Part shown: in pieces, positions 1 to 8,133 of the stretch
Numbering within the stretch: the stretch's first letter is position 1
Layout: every line of letters starts with the position of its first letter
DNA from: JAWOJF01 sp046481785
GTDB lineage: Bacteria; Bacteroidota; Ignavibacteria; Ignavibacteriales; Ignavibacteriaceae
NCBI GenBank assembly: GCA_046481785.1
Contig: JAWOJF010000207.1
Span: 1-32,650 of the forward strand
Reading direction: 5' to 3'
DNA length: 32,650 bases
Notes under the pieces: generated by a model
What the model was told of the DNA's origin: nothing
Database searches by the model: none
The model's input: the letters and a program-made list of their open reading frames with translations, nothing else
Translations under genes and position numbers: made by a program

Positions 1-255
1 TCCCAGAATAAACCTGCAGAGTCATTTACTACTTCATCTATATGTATAAAAGCATATAAGGTGTCTTTTGACCAGAGCAGTCTTGCATAATATTCATCAT
101 ATTCAGGTTCTGCAAGTCCTTCTCTGTCATAATAGTTTACCCATATATTATAGCCGGTATTTGTTACCAGGTTAACCTTTGCAGCATTTTCCCAGGCTGA
201 TTCATCCATATTTCCGTCTAATGTTATGGCCTCAGGGTCAACCATAGGTACATCC
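1..255 (-). repeat. Direct repeat copy 2, CBM9-like coding unit, cut by window edge
   Basis: This is the second in-frame copy of the unit at 796-1050. Similarity ends close to 255 and the unit continues beyond the left edge, so the number of copies in the full gene is unknown. Confidence 0.9.
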
Positions 256-1136
256 ATTTCAAGCCTGTTTTCCTCACCATCAACAAAATTAAGGATTGCC
301 CAATATTCAGAATTATTTAAGTTATAATAGCCGGGATCATTTTCACCGGTAGGATTACTGAAAGGATCATTAGATATATTCGGCTGCCATGTATAATACA
401 TATATGCATCACCGGCATCGGGGTCATGCGTTTCAGAACCCTGACTTCCACCCAGGTTGAACGCAATTGAAGATTGAGAAGCAATATGAGGGTTATAAAT
501 AGCCAGTTCAAGGTTCCAAACACCTGTCTCTTCATCTATAGTAACTGCCCAGCGTGCCCAGTCTGAAGCATTAAAAACAAGTTCAGAATCTGCTTCACAA
601 TCTGATCTGTATTCAACAGGAACATATGTTAGGTTGCCGCCATTTAACGTAACCTGATCGCCAAGAATTAAATAATGATATGGACCATCCGGGGCAGCAT
701 ATACGTTACCATCATAGTTTACTGAATCATCATCAAGGTCTATTCCAAGTCTGTTTGACAAGCTTACAAACAATTGATCGCCAAGCCATTGGCCGTCCCA
801 GAATAAACCTGCAGAGTCATTTACTACTTCATCTATATGTATAAAAGCATATAAGGTATCTTTTGACCAGAGCAGCCTTGCGTAGTATTCATCATATTCA
901 GGTTCTGCAAGACCCTCCCTGTCATAATAATTTACCCAAATATTATAACCTGTGTTAGTTACCAGGTTAACCTTTGCAGCATTTTCCCATACTGATTCAT
1001 CCATATTTCCGTCAAGAGTTATTGCCTCAGGATTAACCATGGGAACCTCAAGGTTTTCCCTGGCTTCCTGAGCCACTAACACGGGCATTAATATGAACAG
1101 CCATAATCCTATGAAATGTAAATTGAACTTCCTCAT
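1..1136 (-). CDS. Secreted CBM9-like repeat protein, 3' end beyond window
   Basis: The reading frame is open from an ATG at 1136 to the left edge (378 codons, no stop). It begins with a signal peptide (basic MRKF, hydrophobic residues 6-21, likely cleavage near VAQ-EA). Residues 31-55 carry the CBM9 hallmark (VPMVNPEAITLDG followed by NMDESVW), and the same block returns at residue 296, so the protein holds at least two copies of a unit about 265 residues long. Family knowledge: CBM9/DOMON-like beta-sandwich domains bind sugars, often at chain ends, or sit in secreted enzymes. No catalytic domain is visible. A strong ribosome site (GGAGGT, 6 bases before ATG) supports this start. An in-frame TTG at 1205 also follows AGGAGG but would bury the signal peptide. 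The gene is last in the LacI-linked sugar locus, so an extracellular glycan-binding role is inferred. Confidence 0.8.
   Translation of the reverse strand, partial: MRKFNLHFIGLWLFILMPVLVAQEARENLEVPMVNPEAITLDGNMDESVWENAAKVNLVTNTGYNIWVNYYDREGLAEPEYDEYYARLLWSKDTLYAFIHIDEVVNDSAGLFWDGQWLGDQLFVSLSNRLGIDLDDDSVNYDGNVYAAPDGPYHYLILGDQVTLNGGNLTYVPVEYRSDCEADSELVFNASDWARWAVTIDEETGVWNLELAIYNPHIASQSSIAFNLGGSQGSETHDPDAGDAYMYYTWQPNISNDPFSNPTGENDPGYYNLNNSEYWAILNFVDGEENRLEMDVPMVDPEAITLDGNMDESAWENAAKVNLVTNTGYNIWVNYYDREGLAEPEYDEYYARLLWSKDTLYAFIHIDEVVNDSAGLFW
796..1050 (-). repeat. Direct repeat copy 1, CBM9-like coding unit
   Basis: This segment matches 1-255 at a constant offset of 795 bases (265 codons). The first 60 bases (796-855) are identical to 1-60. 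Over about 240 compared bases I count a little over 20 differences, so identity is roughly 90%. It encodes the start of the first CBM9-like unit. Confidence 0.9.
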
Positions 1137-1236
1137 TTTAACCTCCGAAAATTTTTTGGTTAATGAAATTAGAATGCCTCCTGTAATAATATTTCTGATT
1201 GCCAATCCTCCTTTCTTATCAGAGCACAACTATTTT

Positions 1237-2538
1237 TTAAAATTCATATTTTAATGTTAATGATGGTATATATCCTCCGGCTGAGTATTCCCCGGCTAAA
1301 ATGCTGTTAACACTACTTGTAACTTCAGCGGAAACACCGAATGAATATGCCAAGCCTGCATCAATAACAAGACTTTCATTCCTATAGCCAATTCCGATAG
1401 AAACCACATGCTGATCTACAGAGGGGAAAAGGAAATTATAGGTTGAAGATGTATTATAAGTCTGTGAAAAGCGATAGCCGGCGCGGTAGATTAAACCGGC
1501 TGCGGATGAGTGTTCAATACCTGCGCCAAACTCAAAAGAGTTATCATAACCAAGTGTAATAGAATTAGCAGCCACCCCGGATAAACTATCTGTTTGGGAT
1601 GTACGGTTCTGCCATATACTATTGTCGAATGTATAACTTAATTCTTCCTGGGTACTTCCCCACAGGTTAAAGGCGAAGTCGACATTAATTACAGTGCTTT
1701 CATTCAGTTTGTAGAGACCGCCAATACCAAACCTCCAGGGAATTTCAACTTCAGAGGAAGCATTAACGGTTGAAGCGGTTGAATCAAGATCAGCGAACAT
1801 ATTGCTTTTAGCATCTCCTTCTACATCTATAACCGTCCCGCTTTTTGCTGTAACACCAATTCTGAAGGTTTCACTAAAATCATACATTAGCCCGATTGTT
1901 CCGCCGTATCCCCAGCCATCAAGATTATAACTGAACTGGTATGCTGCAAGGCCTATGCTGTCATTCCATAATGGATTTAACCGGGGAAAAGAAATTTGTT
2001 CAACCGCATGGTAAATATTAGCAGTAACACCAACTGCTAAGCCACCTATTCTGAAAGCAACAGATGGAGAAACGGAATTAATCTCAAGCCTGTTTAACAT
2101 GCTGAAAGCAAGAGTAGCCGTAGTAGAATCAAACCCCCTTGTTCTTTGAGTAACAAAAGGCCAGTCAATGCTTGAATTTATTACAGGATGATAAGAGATT
2201 GCTGCTGTAAAGCCATTACTGAAATTCCAGTATAGACCACCGCCTATCGAAAAAATATCCTGTTTGTATGATTTATAAAGACCTCTGTCAGGACTGTCAA
2301 ATTCATTCTGTATTACATAATCAATCAGAGAGGCTTCAATTGCACTTCCGGTTAAATAGATTAATCCTGCCGGGTTTGATTGAACAGAACTCAGCCCCGG
2401 GCTTCCGGCAAAATAAAGGCCGTTTAGAGAAAAACTTCTTGAGTTGAAATTAGAATTAAGATCATTCCCGCCTGCAAAAGTAATGCTGTACATAATTATG
2501 GTTAAAAAAATTGCCTGAAAATATTTTTTTAATTTCAT
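1237..2538 (-). CDS. FadL/OmpP1-like outer-membrane beta-barrel protein
   Basis: The start is placed at the ATG at 2538 (433 aa). It gives a clean signal peptide (MKLKKYFQAIFLTIIMYS) and is preceded by GGAGAAAAC. The longer frame to 2625 would overlap the upstream lipoprotein gene. The mature N-terminus has the AGSPGLSSVQSNPAGL block typical of OmpP1/FadL and PorV-like barrels, which begin with an NPAG motif. The rest alternates aromatic and polar residues in strand-sized blocks and ends in an aromatic-terminal strand (LTLKYEF), as expected for outer-membrane insertion. The family moves hydrophobic molecules or serves in outer-membrane assembly and secretion. The substrate cannot be told from sequence. 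It lies 25 bases after the lipoprotein gene, in the sugar locus, so it may be that locus's outer-membrane component. Confidence 0.7.
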   Translation of the reverse strand: MKLKKYFQAIFLTIIMYSITFAGGNDLNSNFNSRSFSLNGLYFAGSPGLSSVQSNPAGLIYLTGSAIEASLIDYVIQNEFDSPDRGLYKSYKQDIFSIGGGLYWNFSNGFTAAISYHPVINSSIDWPFVTQRTRGFDSTTATLAFSMLNRLEINSVSPSVAFRIGGLAVGVTANIYHAVEQISFPRLNPLWNDSIGLAAYQFSYNLDGWGYGGTIGLMYDFSETFRIGVTAKSGTVIDVEGDAKSNMFADLDSTASTVNASSEVEIPWRFGIGGLYKLNESTVINVDFAFNLWGSTQEELSYTFDNSIWQNRTSQTDSLSGVAANSITLGYDNSFEFGAGIEHSSAAGLIYRAGYRFSQTYNTSSTYNFLFPSVDQHVVSIGIGYRNESLVIDAGLAYSFGVSAEVTSSVNSILAGEYSAGGYIPSLTLKYEF

Positions 2539-2563
2539 ACCGTTTTCTCCGGTTAATGTTAAG

Positions 2564-3526
2564 TTACCTGACATTGAACGTTGCATAAGCATAACCTGCA
2601 GCAAACCGTGCCCTTTCCACTCCATCCCAATCTTTATTTGCTATCCACACATAATATGTTTTGTTTCTTTCTAGCCCGGCCGTTGTAAGGGGAACAAATG
2701 CCATAGTATTTGGAACCGAATCGCCAGCAAATAAAGGAGAAGATATTATATTATCTTTGCCATAAACTTTTATAACTTCTTCGCCGGCAGAAGAGTCCCT
2801 AACGGAATAAATTTCCCAGATGACAGCATCAAGACTGTGCTGCCCGCCCTCAGAAATGCCAATAACTGAAATATTTGGATCACTGCTTTCGGGGTTTACT
2901 GTCCACGAGATAACAGGAAGGTTGCTTGCGGTTTCAGTTATGGAAATTACTCCAAGCCTGCCGAATGTGCTTACATCTTTTATATTAATAAATACATCAA
3001 CCGGTCTTGTTAAATTCGAGTAACTAAAAGGATTTATCCTGACACTATCTCCCTCAACAACCAATGAAGAACTGAGGGAGGAATCAACTAGAAGTTTAGA
3101 ATTAAGTTGTGCAGAAACCTGGCTCCACACATCTTCTTTTAAAAGCCAGAAGGTATAGACTTCATCTTCAGATAAACTGTCAATCTTAGTTCCACCAAAC
3201 TGAGTTGTAAGGTCTGAAGCACCATTAGGTATGGTTCCAAATCGTGTGCTGTACTTCAGGTTATTACCATCAGCCTTAATTAACCAAACAAGAGATGAAT
3301 CAAGCGAAGCTCTACTTCCGCGGTTAACACCAATAACGGAAACGTATCCCCCCACCCAGCTTAATCTGGGTTTATAGGTATTCTCCTCAATATTAATTTC
3401 CTTCAGCGGCGTATTCCATCCGGGACCAGCGGGATTATTATCCTCCGATTCGCATGAACTGAAGAGAATCAGCATGGGTAGTACAAATACAAACAATGTT
3501 ATATAAAACAAAATTTTTCTTTTCAT
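2564..3526 (-). CDS. Lipoprotein with two internal repeats, function unknown
   Basis: A 320-residue protein with a lipoprotein signal (MKRKILFYITLFVFVLPML then LFSSC), so it is predicted to be lipid-anchored. Its mature part contains two related segments. One, around residues 53-85, reads PRLSWVGGYVSVIGVNRG, then SLDSSLVWLI. The other, around residues 205-240, reads PVISWTV, ISVIGISEGG, SLDAVIWEIYS. Each is followed by a KxYYVW- or VYTFWL-like strand. This suggests two fibronectin-like or other beta-sandwich domains from a duplication. I do not recognise a named family. Position between GWxTD and the barrel, and co-directional close spacing, make it part of the sugar locus. A role in binding or in bridging at the cell surface is inference only. 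Confidence 0.7.
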   Translation of the reverse strand: MKRKILFYITLFVFVLPMLILFSSCESEDNNPAGPGWNTPLKEINIEENTYKPRLSWVGGYVSVIGVNRGSRASLDSSLVWLIKADGNNLKYSTRFGTIPNGASDLTTQFGGTKIDSLSEDEVYTFWLLKEDVWSQVSAQLNSKLLVDSSLSSSLVVEGDSVRINPFSYSNLTRPVDVFINIKDVSTFGRLGVISITETASNLPVISWTVNPESSDPNISVIGISEGGQHSLDAVIWEIYSVRDSSAGEEVIKVYGKDNIISSPLFAGDSVPNTMAFVPLTTAGLERNKTYYVWIANKDWDGVERARFAAGYAYATFNVR

Positions 3527-3555
3527 ATTTATCCCTTTTAGAGAAAGAATATTTT

Positions 3556-4905
3556 TTACATTCTTCTTATATATTCTATCCAGCGTTCGTTAGATATCTC
3601 ACCTTCTTTATTCGAATGCAGCAAAACAAATCGTCCGTCAGAGCGAAGGTCTCCAAAAACAAAATAAAAACTCCGTGCTTCTGAATACTCCCATATTTCA
3701 TAAGGAACAGTTCCTGCTTCAGAATAATGCCGTTTAATTTCATCAGGCATACCATACTGAATTAAAACCCTTCCGCGCTCAGTTTTCCATCCTTCAATTC
3801 CGCCCCATTTAAAGTTTTTATTTGCATATACAAATCTCTGTTGAATGTTTTCGAGATATTCATTTTCGGGGGTCCCGGGGGATGGATCAAGGTTCTTCCA
3901 GAATTCTACAATGAATTCCGCTTTTGCAGTTAAATTTAGCCGGCTGTATATTTTTTGCTGATGCCCTGTACCAAATATGTTTAAGAGCCATTCAAAAATT
4001 TCATCATCTTTAACCGAAAGTGCAGGTTCAACCTGTGCAAAATCTTTTTGTATTATTTCAAAATGTCTGGATAAATCCAGCGTAAGATCATCCGCAGTAT
4101 CTTTAATTTTAATACTTAAATTGTAAATTCCGGATGGAATATTTCCTACATTTAATCCGTGAATAACACCGGAAGAGACACCGCTTTTTTCCAGCTTATA
4201 AGAGGGAAAGGATTTTATTGTATTTGCTGATTTGCCTATAACACTATAATATATTTCCAGATTGCCGGTATCACTCAGGTTATATAATTCATAATAAACA
4301 TACAGAATAGGATTAAGCAGGCCATACCTCCGTGAAGGATTTGGGACTACAAACTTATTTCCCTTTTTGAAGTGATCTGATATTCCCTCCTCTTCAATTT
4401 TTGAAACAAACTCAATCTGACTTGAAACAAAACCATCGCTTATTTCATTCACCTTTACTGCATACTCCACTATACCTTTTTTGCTGCTGTTTAAATCGCT
4501 TACAACTACTTTTAACTTGTAATCTCCCGGACTTATTTTTTCATTCCATTGATCGTATATTACATCTCCTGCTGATACAGAATCATTTATAGATGCTTCA
4601 GTAGTCCATTCCTGGCTGTTTATTTCACTACCGTAAGAATTATAAAGAATAGAATGAACTGAAAACTCAGCTATATTTTTCCCCCCGCTGTTTTTAGTAT
4701 CAAGATGATCTGCAAACAACATAAGGTAAAATTCTGCTATCAGTTTATCTTCACTTCCTTTAAAGGAGGAATGATCGATATAAAACCGGATTTCACCCTC
4801 ACTTACAGCCGGGATATCTGCCGCGGCAGAGTTTTGCGCATTGGTTCCGCAGGCTATAAAAAACATCATTAGAAGAAGTAATTGTATGTTACTCTTTAAG
4901 ACCAC
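3556..4905 (-). CDS. GWxTD domain-containing putative lipoprotein
   Basis: The C-terminal 80 residues from about residue 372 contain the GWKTERGRVLIQYGMPDEI motif, matching the GWxTD domain in which G-W-x-T-(D/E)-R-G-R-V is followed by a YG.PD turn, then a conserved WEY and F.D stretch. The N-terminus is hydrophobic and reaches FIAC, a plausible lipobox (Cys about residue 19). Residues 30-290 look like beta-sandwich domains with no catalytic motif I recognise. GWxTD proteins are known mainly from Bacteroidota, Ignavibacteriota and Acidobacteriota, and no biochemical function is established to my knowledge. The predicted start is a GTG at 4905, so the gene overlaps the permease gene by 17 bases, which implies translational coupling to the transporter. 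An internal ATG pair near the hydrophobic stretch is an alternative start but has no ribosome site. Confidence 0.8.
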   Translation of the reverse strand: MVLKSNIQLLLLMMFFIACGTNAQNSAAADIPAVSEGEIRFYIDHSSFKGSEDKLIAEFYLMLFADHLDTKNSGGKNIAEFSVHSILYNSYGSEINSQEWTTEASINDSVSAGDVIYDQWNEKISPGDYKLKVVVSDLNSSKKGIVEYAVKVNEISDGFVSSQIEFVSKIEEEGISDHFKKGNKFVVPNPSRRYGLLNPILYVYYELYNLSDTGNLEIYYSVIGKSANTIKSFPSYKLEKSGVSSGVIHGLNVGNIPSGIYNLSIKIKDTADDLTLDLSRHFEIIQKDFAQVEPALSVKDDEIFEWLLNIFGTGHQQKIYSRLNLTAKAEFIVEFWKNLDPSPGTPENEYLENIQQRFVYANKNFKWGGIEGWKTERGRVLIQYGMPDEIKRHYSEAGTVPYEIWEYSEARSFYFVFGDLRSDGRFVLLHSNKEGEISNERWIEYIRRM

Positions 4906-5737
4906 TTAGTGTAATACCTTTAATAAAATATGACTGAGCAAAAAAGAACACAATTAATATTGGTAAAACCGCCGTAACTGATCCGGCCATTAAAAGATCC
5001 CATTGCGTTAAATAACGGTCTCTGAAAATTGCAAGTCCAAGCTGAACTGTTCTTAAATCTTCAGAGTTAATAACAATTAACGCCCAGATAAAATCATTAA
5101 ACACACCCATAAAAGTGAAGATAGCAAGTGTGGCAAGCGCAGGTTTTGCAAGAGGTATAATTATTTTCCGCAGTACCTGGAACCTTGTAGCGCCGTCAAT
5201 GTAAGCTGCCTCTTCAAGTTCTTTGGGAATCGTCTGGAAAAACTGCCTTAAAAGGAAAACTCCGAATGCAGAAGCCAGGCCGGGAACTATAAGCGCTTTG
5301 AATGAATCGATCCAGCCGAGCCAGTACAGTACCATAAAGCTTGGTATCATAGTAACATTATATGGAATCATCATTGTACCGAGGAAAATAAAGAACAGAA
5401 CATTCTTTCCACGGAAATTCAAACGTGCGAATGCAAATGCTGCCAATGAACAGGTAATTAGCTGCCCTATTGTTACTACTATTGCAACAAACATGCTGTT
5501 AAGGTAATATCTTCCGAAAGGGGCGGCTTCAAATGCATCAACATAATTTTTAAATTTAAATTCATTCGGAAACCATTGCGGCGGGTAGACGAAAATTTCA
5601 CCCAAATCTTTGAATGATGTAAGTATCATCCATATAAACGGAATAAGGGTTACTATAGCAAGAATGTATATTCCTATATGAGTTATAACCGACTCGATAA
5701 TCTTTCCGGCACTTAATTTCTTTTTAGCAATTTTCAT
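4889..5737 (-). CDS. Carbohydrate ABC transporter permease, MalG type
   Basis: A 282-residue inner-membrane protein with six hydrophobic segments. The coupling loop EAA motif of binding-protein-dependent permeases is clear: EELEEAAYIDGATRFQVLRK followed by IIIPLAKPALATL. The segment TSFKDLGEIF...PPQWFPNEFKFKNY near the N-terminus is typical of the MalG/UgpE (CUT1) subfamily, which imports oligosaccharides or glycerol phosphate. It overlaps the MalF-type permease gene by 4 bases (5734-5737), and the GWxTD gene downstream overlaps it by 17. The two permeases should form the channel for the binding protein at 6696-8048. The substrate is not defined by these sequences. Confidence 0.93.
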   Translation of the reverse strand: MKIAKKKLSAGKIIESVITHIGIYILAIVTLIPFIWMILTSFKDLGEIFVYPPQWFPNEFKFKNYVDAFEAAPFGRYYLNSMFVAIVVTIGQLITCSLAAFAFARLNFRGKNVLFFIFLGTMMIPYNVTMIPSFMVLYWLGWIDSFKALIVPGLASAFGVFLLRQFFQTIPKELEEAAYIDGATRFQVLRKIIIPLAKPALATLAIFTFMGVFNDFIWALIVINSEDLRTVQLGLAIFRDRYLTQWDLLMAGSVTAVLPILIVFFFAQSYFIKGITLSGLKE

Positions 5738-6699
5738 CTAACACCCCCCACACGTGATTTCATATACCTTACCTGTGCCATTGTTAGAATAAAGAGTATT
5801 GCAAATAATACATAAGCCCCTGCAGATGCATATCCCATTTCGAAGAATTTAAAAGCTTGTTCATATACATAAAACACAAGCACTTTTGTTGAACCAAGCG
5901 GACCGCCCGAGGTTAATACATATACTATATCAAATACCTGGAATGAACTGATCATTGACATAATCATTATAAAGAATGTGGTAGGACTTAACATAGGTAT
6001 AGTAATATGCCAGAACTTTGCCCACTTGCCTGCTCCATCAATATCAGCCGCTTCATAATATGATTCAGGGATAGCCTGCAAACCCGCAGAAAATAACACC
6101 ATATTTATTCCGAACGTTTTCCACACACCCATAATTATTAATGCAAACATTGCTGCTGAAGGATCGTTCAGCCAGTTTACTGTGTCAAAACCGAAGATGG
6201 CAATAGAATAATTTATAAGCCCGAAATTTGGATCATATAACCAGCGCCAAATCAGCGCGGCGGCTACAGGAGATATTATTACAGGTGCAAAAAAAGCAGT
6301 ACGCAGAAACTTTTTACCGATTATTTTTTTATTCAATACATATGCAACACCTAGAGAAAATACCATGTTAAGTGGAATAGTACCAATGGTGTATATAGCT
6401 GTATTTTTTAGTACTAACCAGAACTCCTCACTCTGGAATAACCTTACATAATTGTCAAAACCAACAAAGGTGCTGTCACCACCAAACATATTCCATTGCT
6501 GAAAACTCAGATAGAAAGAAAAAAAGACAGGGAAAAGTATAAACGCAGAAAAAACAATCAGCGTTGGAGAAAGGAACAACAGCGCAGCAAGCCCGTCCCC
6601 CTTTTTATAATTAGGGGATTTCAGCTTTTTTCTTGCCGCAATAATTCCGGCAAAAGCAGTTCCATCTTCTTTTAACACTGTGGTATTAACAGGGCTCAT
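5734..6699 (-). CDS. Carbohydrate ABC transporter permease, MalF type
   Basis: A 321-residue membrane protein of the CUT1 MalF/UgpA family. The EAA loop is SYYEAADIDGAGKWAKFWHI, then TIPMLSPTTFF, followed by FDIVYVLTSGGP, a signature of this subfamily. The N-terminal ~35 residues are cytoplasmic and polar, and six hydrophobic segments follow, starting with LLFLSPTLIVFSAFILFPVF. It overlaps its upstream neighbour, the binding protein, by 4 bases (ATGA-type) and its downstream partner by 4 bases, so the three are one tightly coupled transcription unit. Confidence 0.93.
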   Translation of the reverse strand: MSPVNTTVLKEDGTAFAGIIAARKKLKSPNYKKGDGLAALLFLSPTLIVFSAFILFPVFFSFYLSFQQWNMFGGDSTFVGFDNYVRLFQSEEFWLVLKNTAIYTIGTIPLNMVFSLGVAYVLNKKIIGKKFLRTAFFAPVIISPVAAALIWRWLYDPNFGLINYSIAIFGFDTVNWLNDPSAAMFALIIMGVWKTFGINMVLFSAGLQAIPESYYEAADIDGAGKWAKFWHITIPMLSPTTFFIMIMSMISSFQVFDIVYVLTSGGPLGSTKVLVFYVYEQAFKFFEMGYASAGAYVLFAILFILTMAQVRYMKSRVGGVR

Positions 6700-8048
6700 T
6701 TTTTTCCGGATTTTTTTAATAATGCATTGGATTTTGCTGCTGATTGATTTAATGATGTACGTACGTCCATATTTCCAATTGTGGCTTTTTCAATTGCTTC
6801 GGCTACATGCTGTGTTATTTGAAGGCCGCCGTAATCAATCGGTTGCATTGCATAACCAACTTCCATCTGATCAATAAAAACTTTGTAATTAGGATTTTCT
6901 TCCAGATACTTTTGAAACTCAGGAACCTCAAGTGCGGCATGCCTTATAGGTAGATAACCTGACCTTGTTGCCCAGAATGCCTGTACATCCGGCTGTATAA
7001 TCCATTTAACAAATTTCCATGCTGCTTCAGGATGTTTACTCTGTTTGAAGATTGACAGATACTCGCCGCCGACTATTGTAGCCTGCTTATCGGGGCCCGC
7101 AGGAAGGGGGGCAAAACCCCAATCAAGATTTTTGAAAAGGCTTTTATAATTCGGCAAACTCCATGATCCATCCATAGCCATAGCCAGCCTGCCGGAAGCA
7201 AAGGTAACATCAAAATCGGAGGTAAAAGTACGGAGATCAAGTTCTCTGTATATATTCTGCCATAAAGTTAGAGCAGCTATGCCGGCTTCACTGTTATATG
7301 TTACTTGTGACTGGTCTGCATTAATATATTCGCCTCCAGCCTGCCACAGAAAAGGCATCCACTGCCATACCATCCAGCCGCCTCTTGGCCCTGCTGCAGG
7401 AAAAATAGGAACAAAAAATCCTGTTTGATCATTCTTTCCGTCATTATTATTATCAAGCGTAAGTTTTTTTGAATACTCAAAAAATTCATCCCATGTTTTT
7501 GGCGGCCCCTGTAATCCGGCTTTACGAAACATTTCCTTATTATATAGGAGAGCCATATTGGTTGCTTCCATTGGCAGGCTATACAAAGTCCCTTTCCATT
7601 TTGAATATTGAATTAATGAGGGATAAATATCATTTATATCTTCATCAGATATGCCATTCTCCCCCTTAATAAAATCATCCATTTTATGGATTGCATCAGC
7701 TTCTACAAGATCCTCAAAATAGTCTGAGTGCAGCCAGGAAATATCGGGGGCAGATTCGCTTTGCACTGCAGTAATTAATTTTTGAATAAGAGCATCACCG
7801 CTTGGAATATATTGGGCCTTAATAGTTATATCAGGATGTTCTTTTTCAAATTTTTCTACTAATTCATTTAGTGCCTGGATTGTAGAAGGGACAAAGCTAT
7901 GCCAGAATGTAATAGTTATTTTTCCTGAGTCTTCTTTATTACTTTCTCCGCAGCTAATAAAAACCAGCAGAGAAGTTAGAACTAATAGTTTAATAAATCT
8001 TTTCAAGCGAATACCCTTAGTATTAATTTGGGAAACATTTTTTAACAT
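6696..8048 (-). CDS. Extracellular sugar-binding protein, family 1, lipoprotein
   Basis: A 450-residue solute-binding protein of an ABC importer. The lipoprotein signal is KRFIKLLVLTSLLVFISC, and the mature protein opens with the family-1 pattern ITITFWHSFVPSTIQALNELVEKFEKEHPDI. Later blocks also fit: APDISWLHSDYFEDLV, the PKTWDEFFEYSKKL stretch, and ASGRLAMAMDGSWSLPNYK. The family binds sugars or glycerol phosphate outside the cytoplasmic membrane and hands them to the permeases encoded next. The ATG at 8048 lacks a ribosome site. A TTG at 8006 has AAGGGT at a good distance and would give a shorter, more normal signal peptide (436 aa), so the true start may be 8006. No ATPase gene is in the operon, so a shared MsmK/UgpC-like ATPase elsewhere is inferred. 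Confidence 0.92.
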   Translation of the reverse strand: MLKNVSQINTKGIRLKRFIKLLVLTSLLVFISCGESNKEDSGKITITFWHSFVPSTIQALNELVEKFEKEHPDITIKAQYIPSGDALIQKLITAVQSESAPDISWLHSDYFEDLVEADAIHKMDDFIKGENGISDEDINDIYPSLIQYSKWKGTLYSLPMEATNMALLYNKEMFRKAGLQGPPKTWDEFFEYSKKLTLDNNNDGKNDQTGFFVPIFPAAGPRGGWMVWQWMPFLWQAGGEYINADQSQVTYNSEAGIAALTLWQNIYRELDLRTFTSDFDVTFASGRLAMAMDGSWSLPNYKSLFKNLDWGFAPLPAGPDKQATIVGGEYLSIFKQSKHPEAAWKFVKWIIQPDVQAFWATRSGYLPIRHAALEVPEFQKYLEENPNYKVFIDQMEVGYAMQPIDYGGLQITQHVAEAIEKATIGNMDVRTSLNQSAAKSNALLKKSGKK

Positions 8049-8082
8049 TCTGTTTTAATTAAGAAGAAATTCAGAGTACAAT

Positions 8083-8115
8083 CTCAATTTTGAACAATCG
8101 TTTGCGCAAATTGAG
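8083..8115. promoter_or_regulatory. Probable LacI-family operator of the sugar operon
   Basis: The core CAATCGTTTG (8095-8104) is a near-palindrome with the central CG typical of LacI-family sites, matching 8 of 10 positions with its own complement. It is flanked by a perfect 8-base inverted repeat, CTCAATTT (8083-8090) and AAATTGAG (8108-8115), almost exactly centred on the core. It lies between the regulator gene and the binding-protein gene, about 50 bases before the ATG at 8048. The same 11-mer CAATCGTTTGC occurs upstream of lacI. Confidence 0.7.
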
Positions 8116-8133
8116 CAAAAAATATTTTACATA

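Noticed and set aside
1..1050. CRISPR array or mobile-element terminal repeats as explanation of the long direct repeat
   Set aside because: The repeat is in frame, 795 bases apart and encodes protein domains, so domain duplication explains it.
1137..1205. In-frame TTG at 1205 after AGGAGG as start of the CBM9-like gene
   Set aside because: The ATG at 1136 has GGAGGT at good spacing and gives a normal signal peptide; the TTG start is possible but less likely.
2539..2625. Upstream extension of the barrel gene to an ATG at 2625
   Set aside because: It would overlap the lipoprotein gene and put 29 non-signal residues before a good signal peptide that has its own ribosome site.
1..8048. SusC/SusD-type polysaccharide utilisation locus
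   Set aside because: No TonB-dependent receptor plug or barrel and no SusD-like helical-repeat lipoprotein are present; the barrel is FadL/OmpP1-like and import is by an ABC system.
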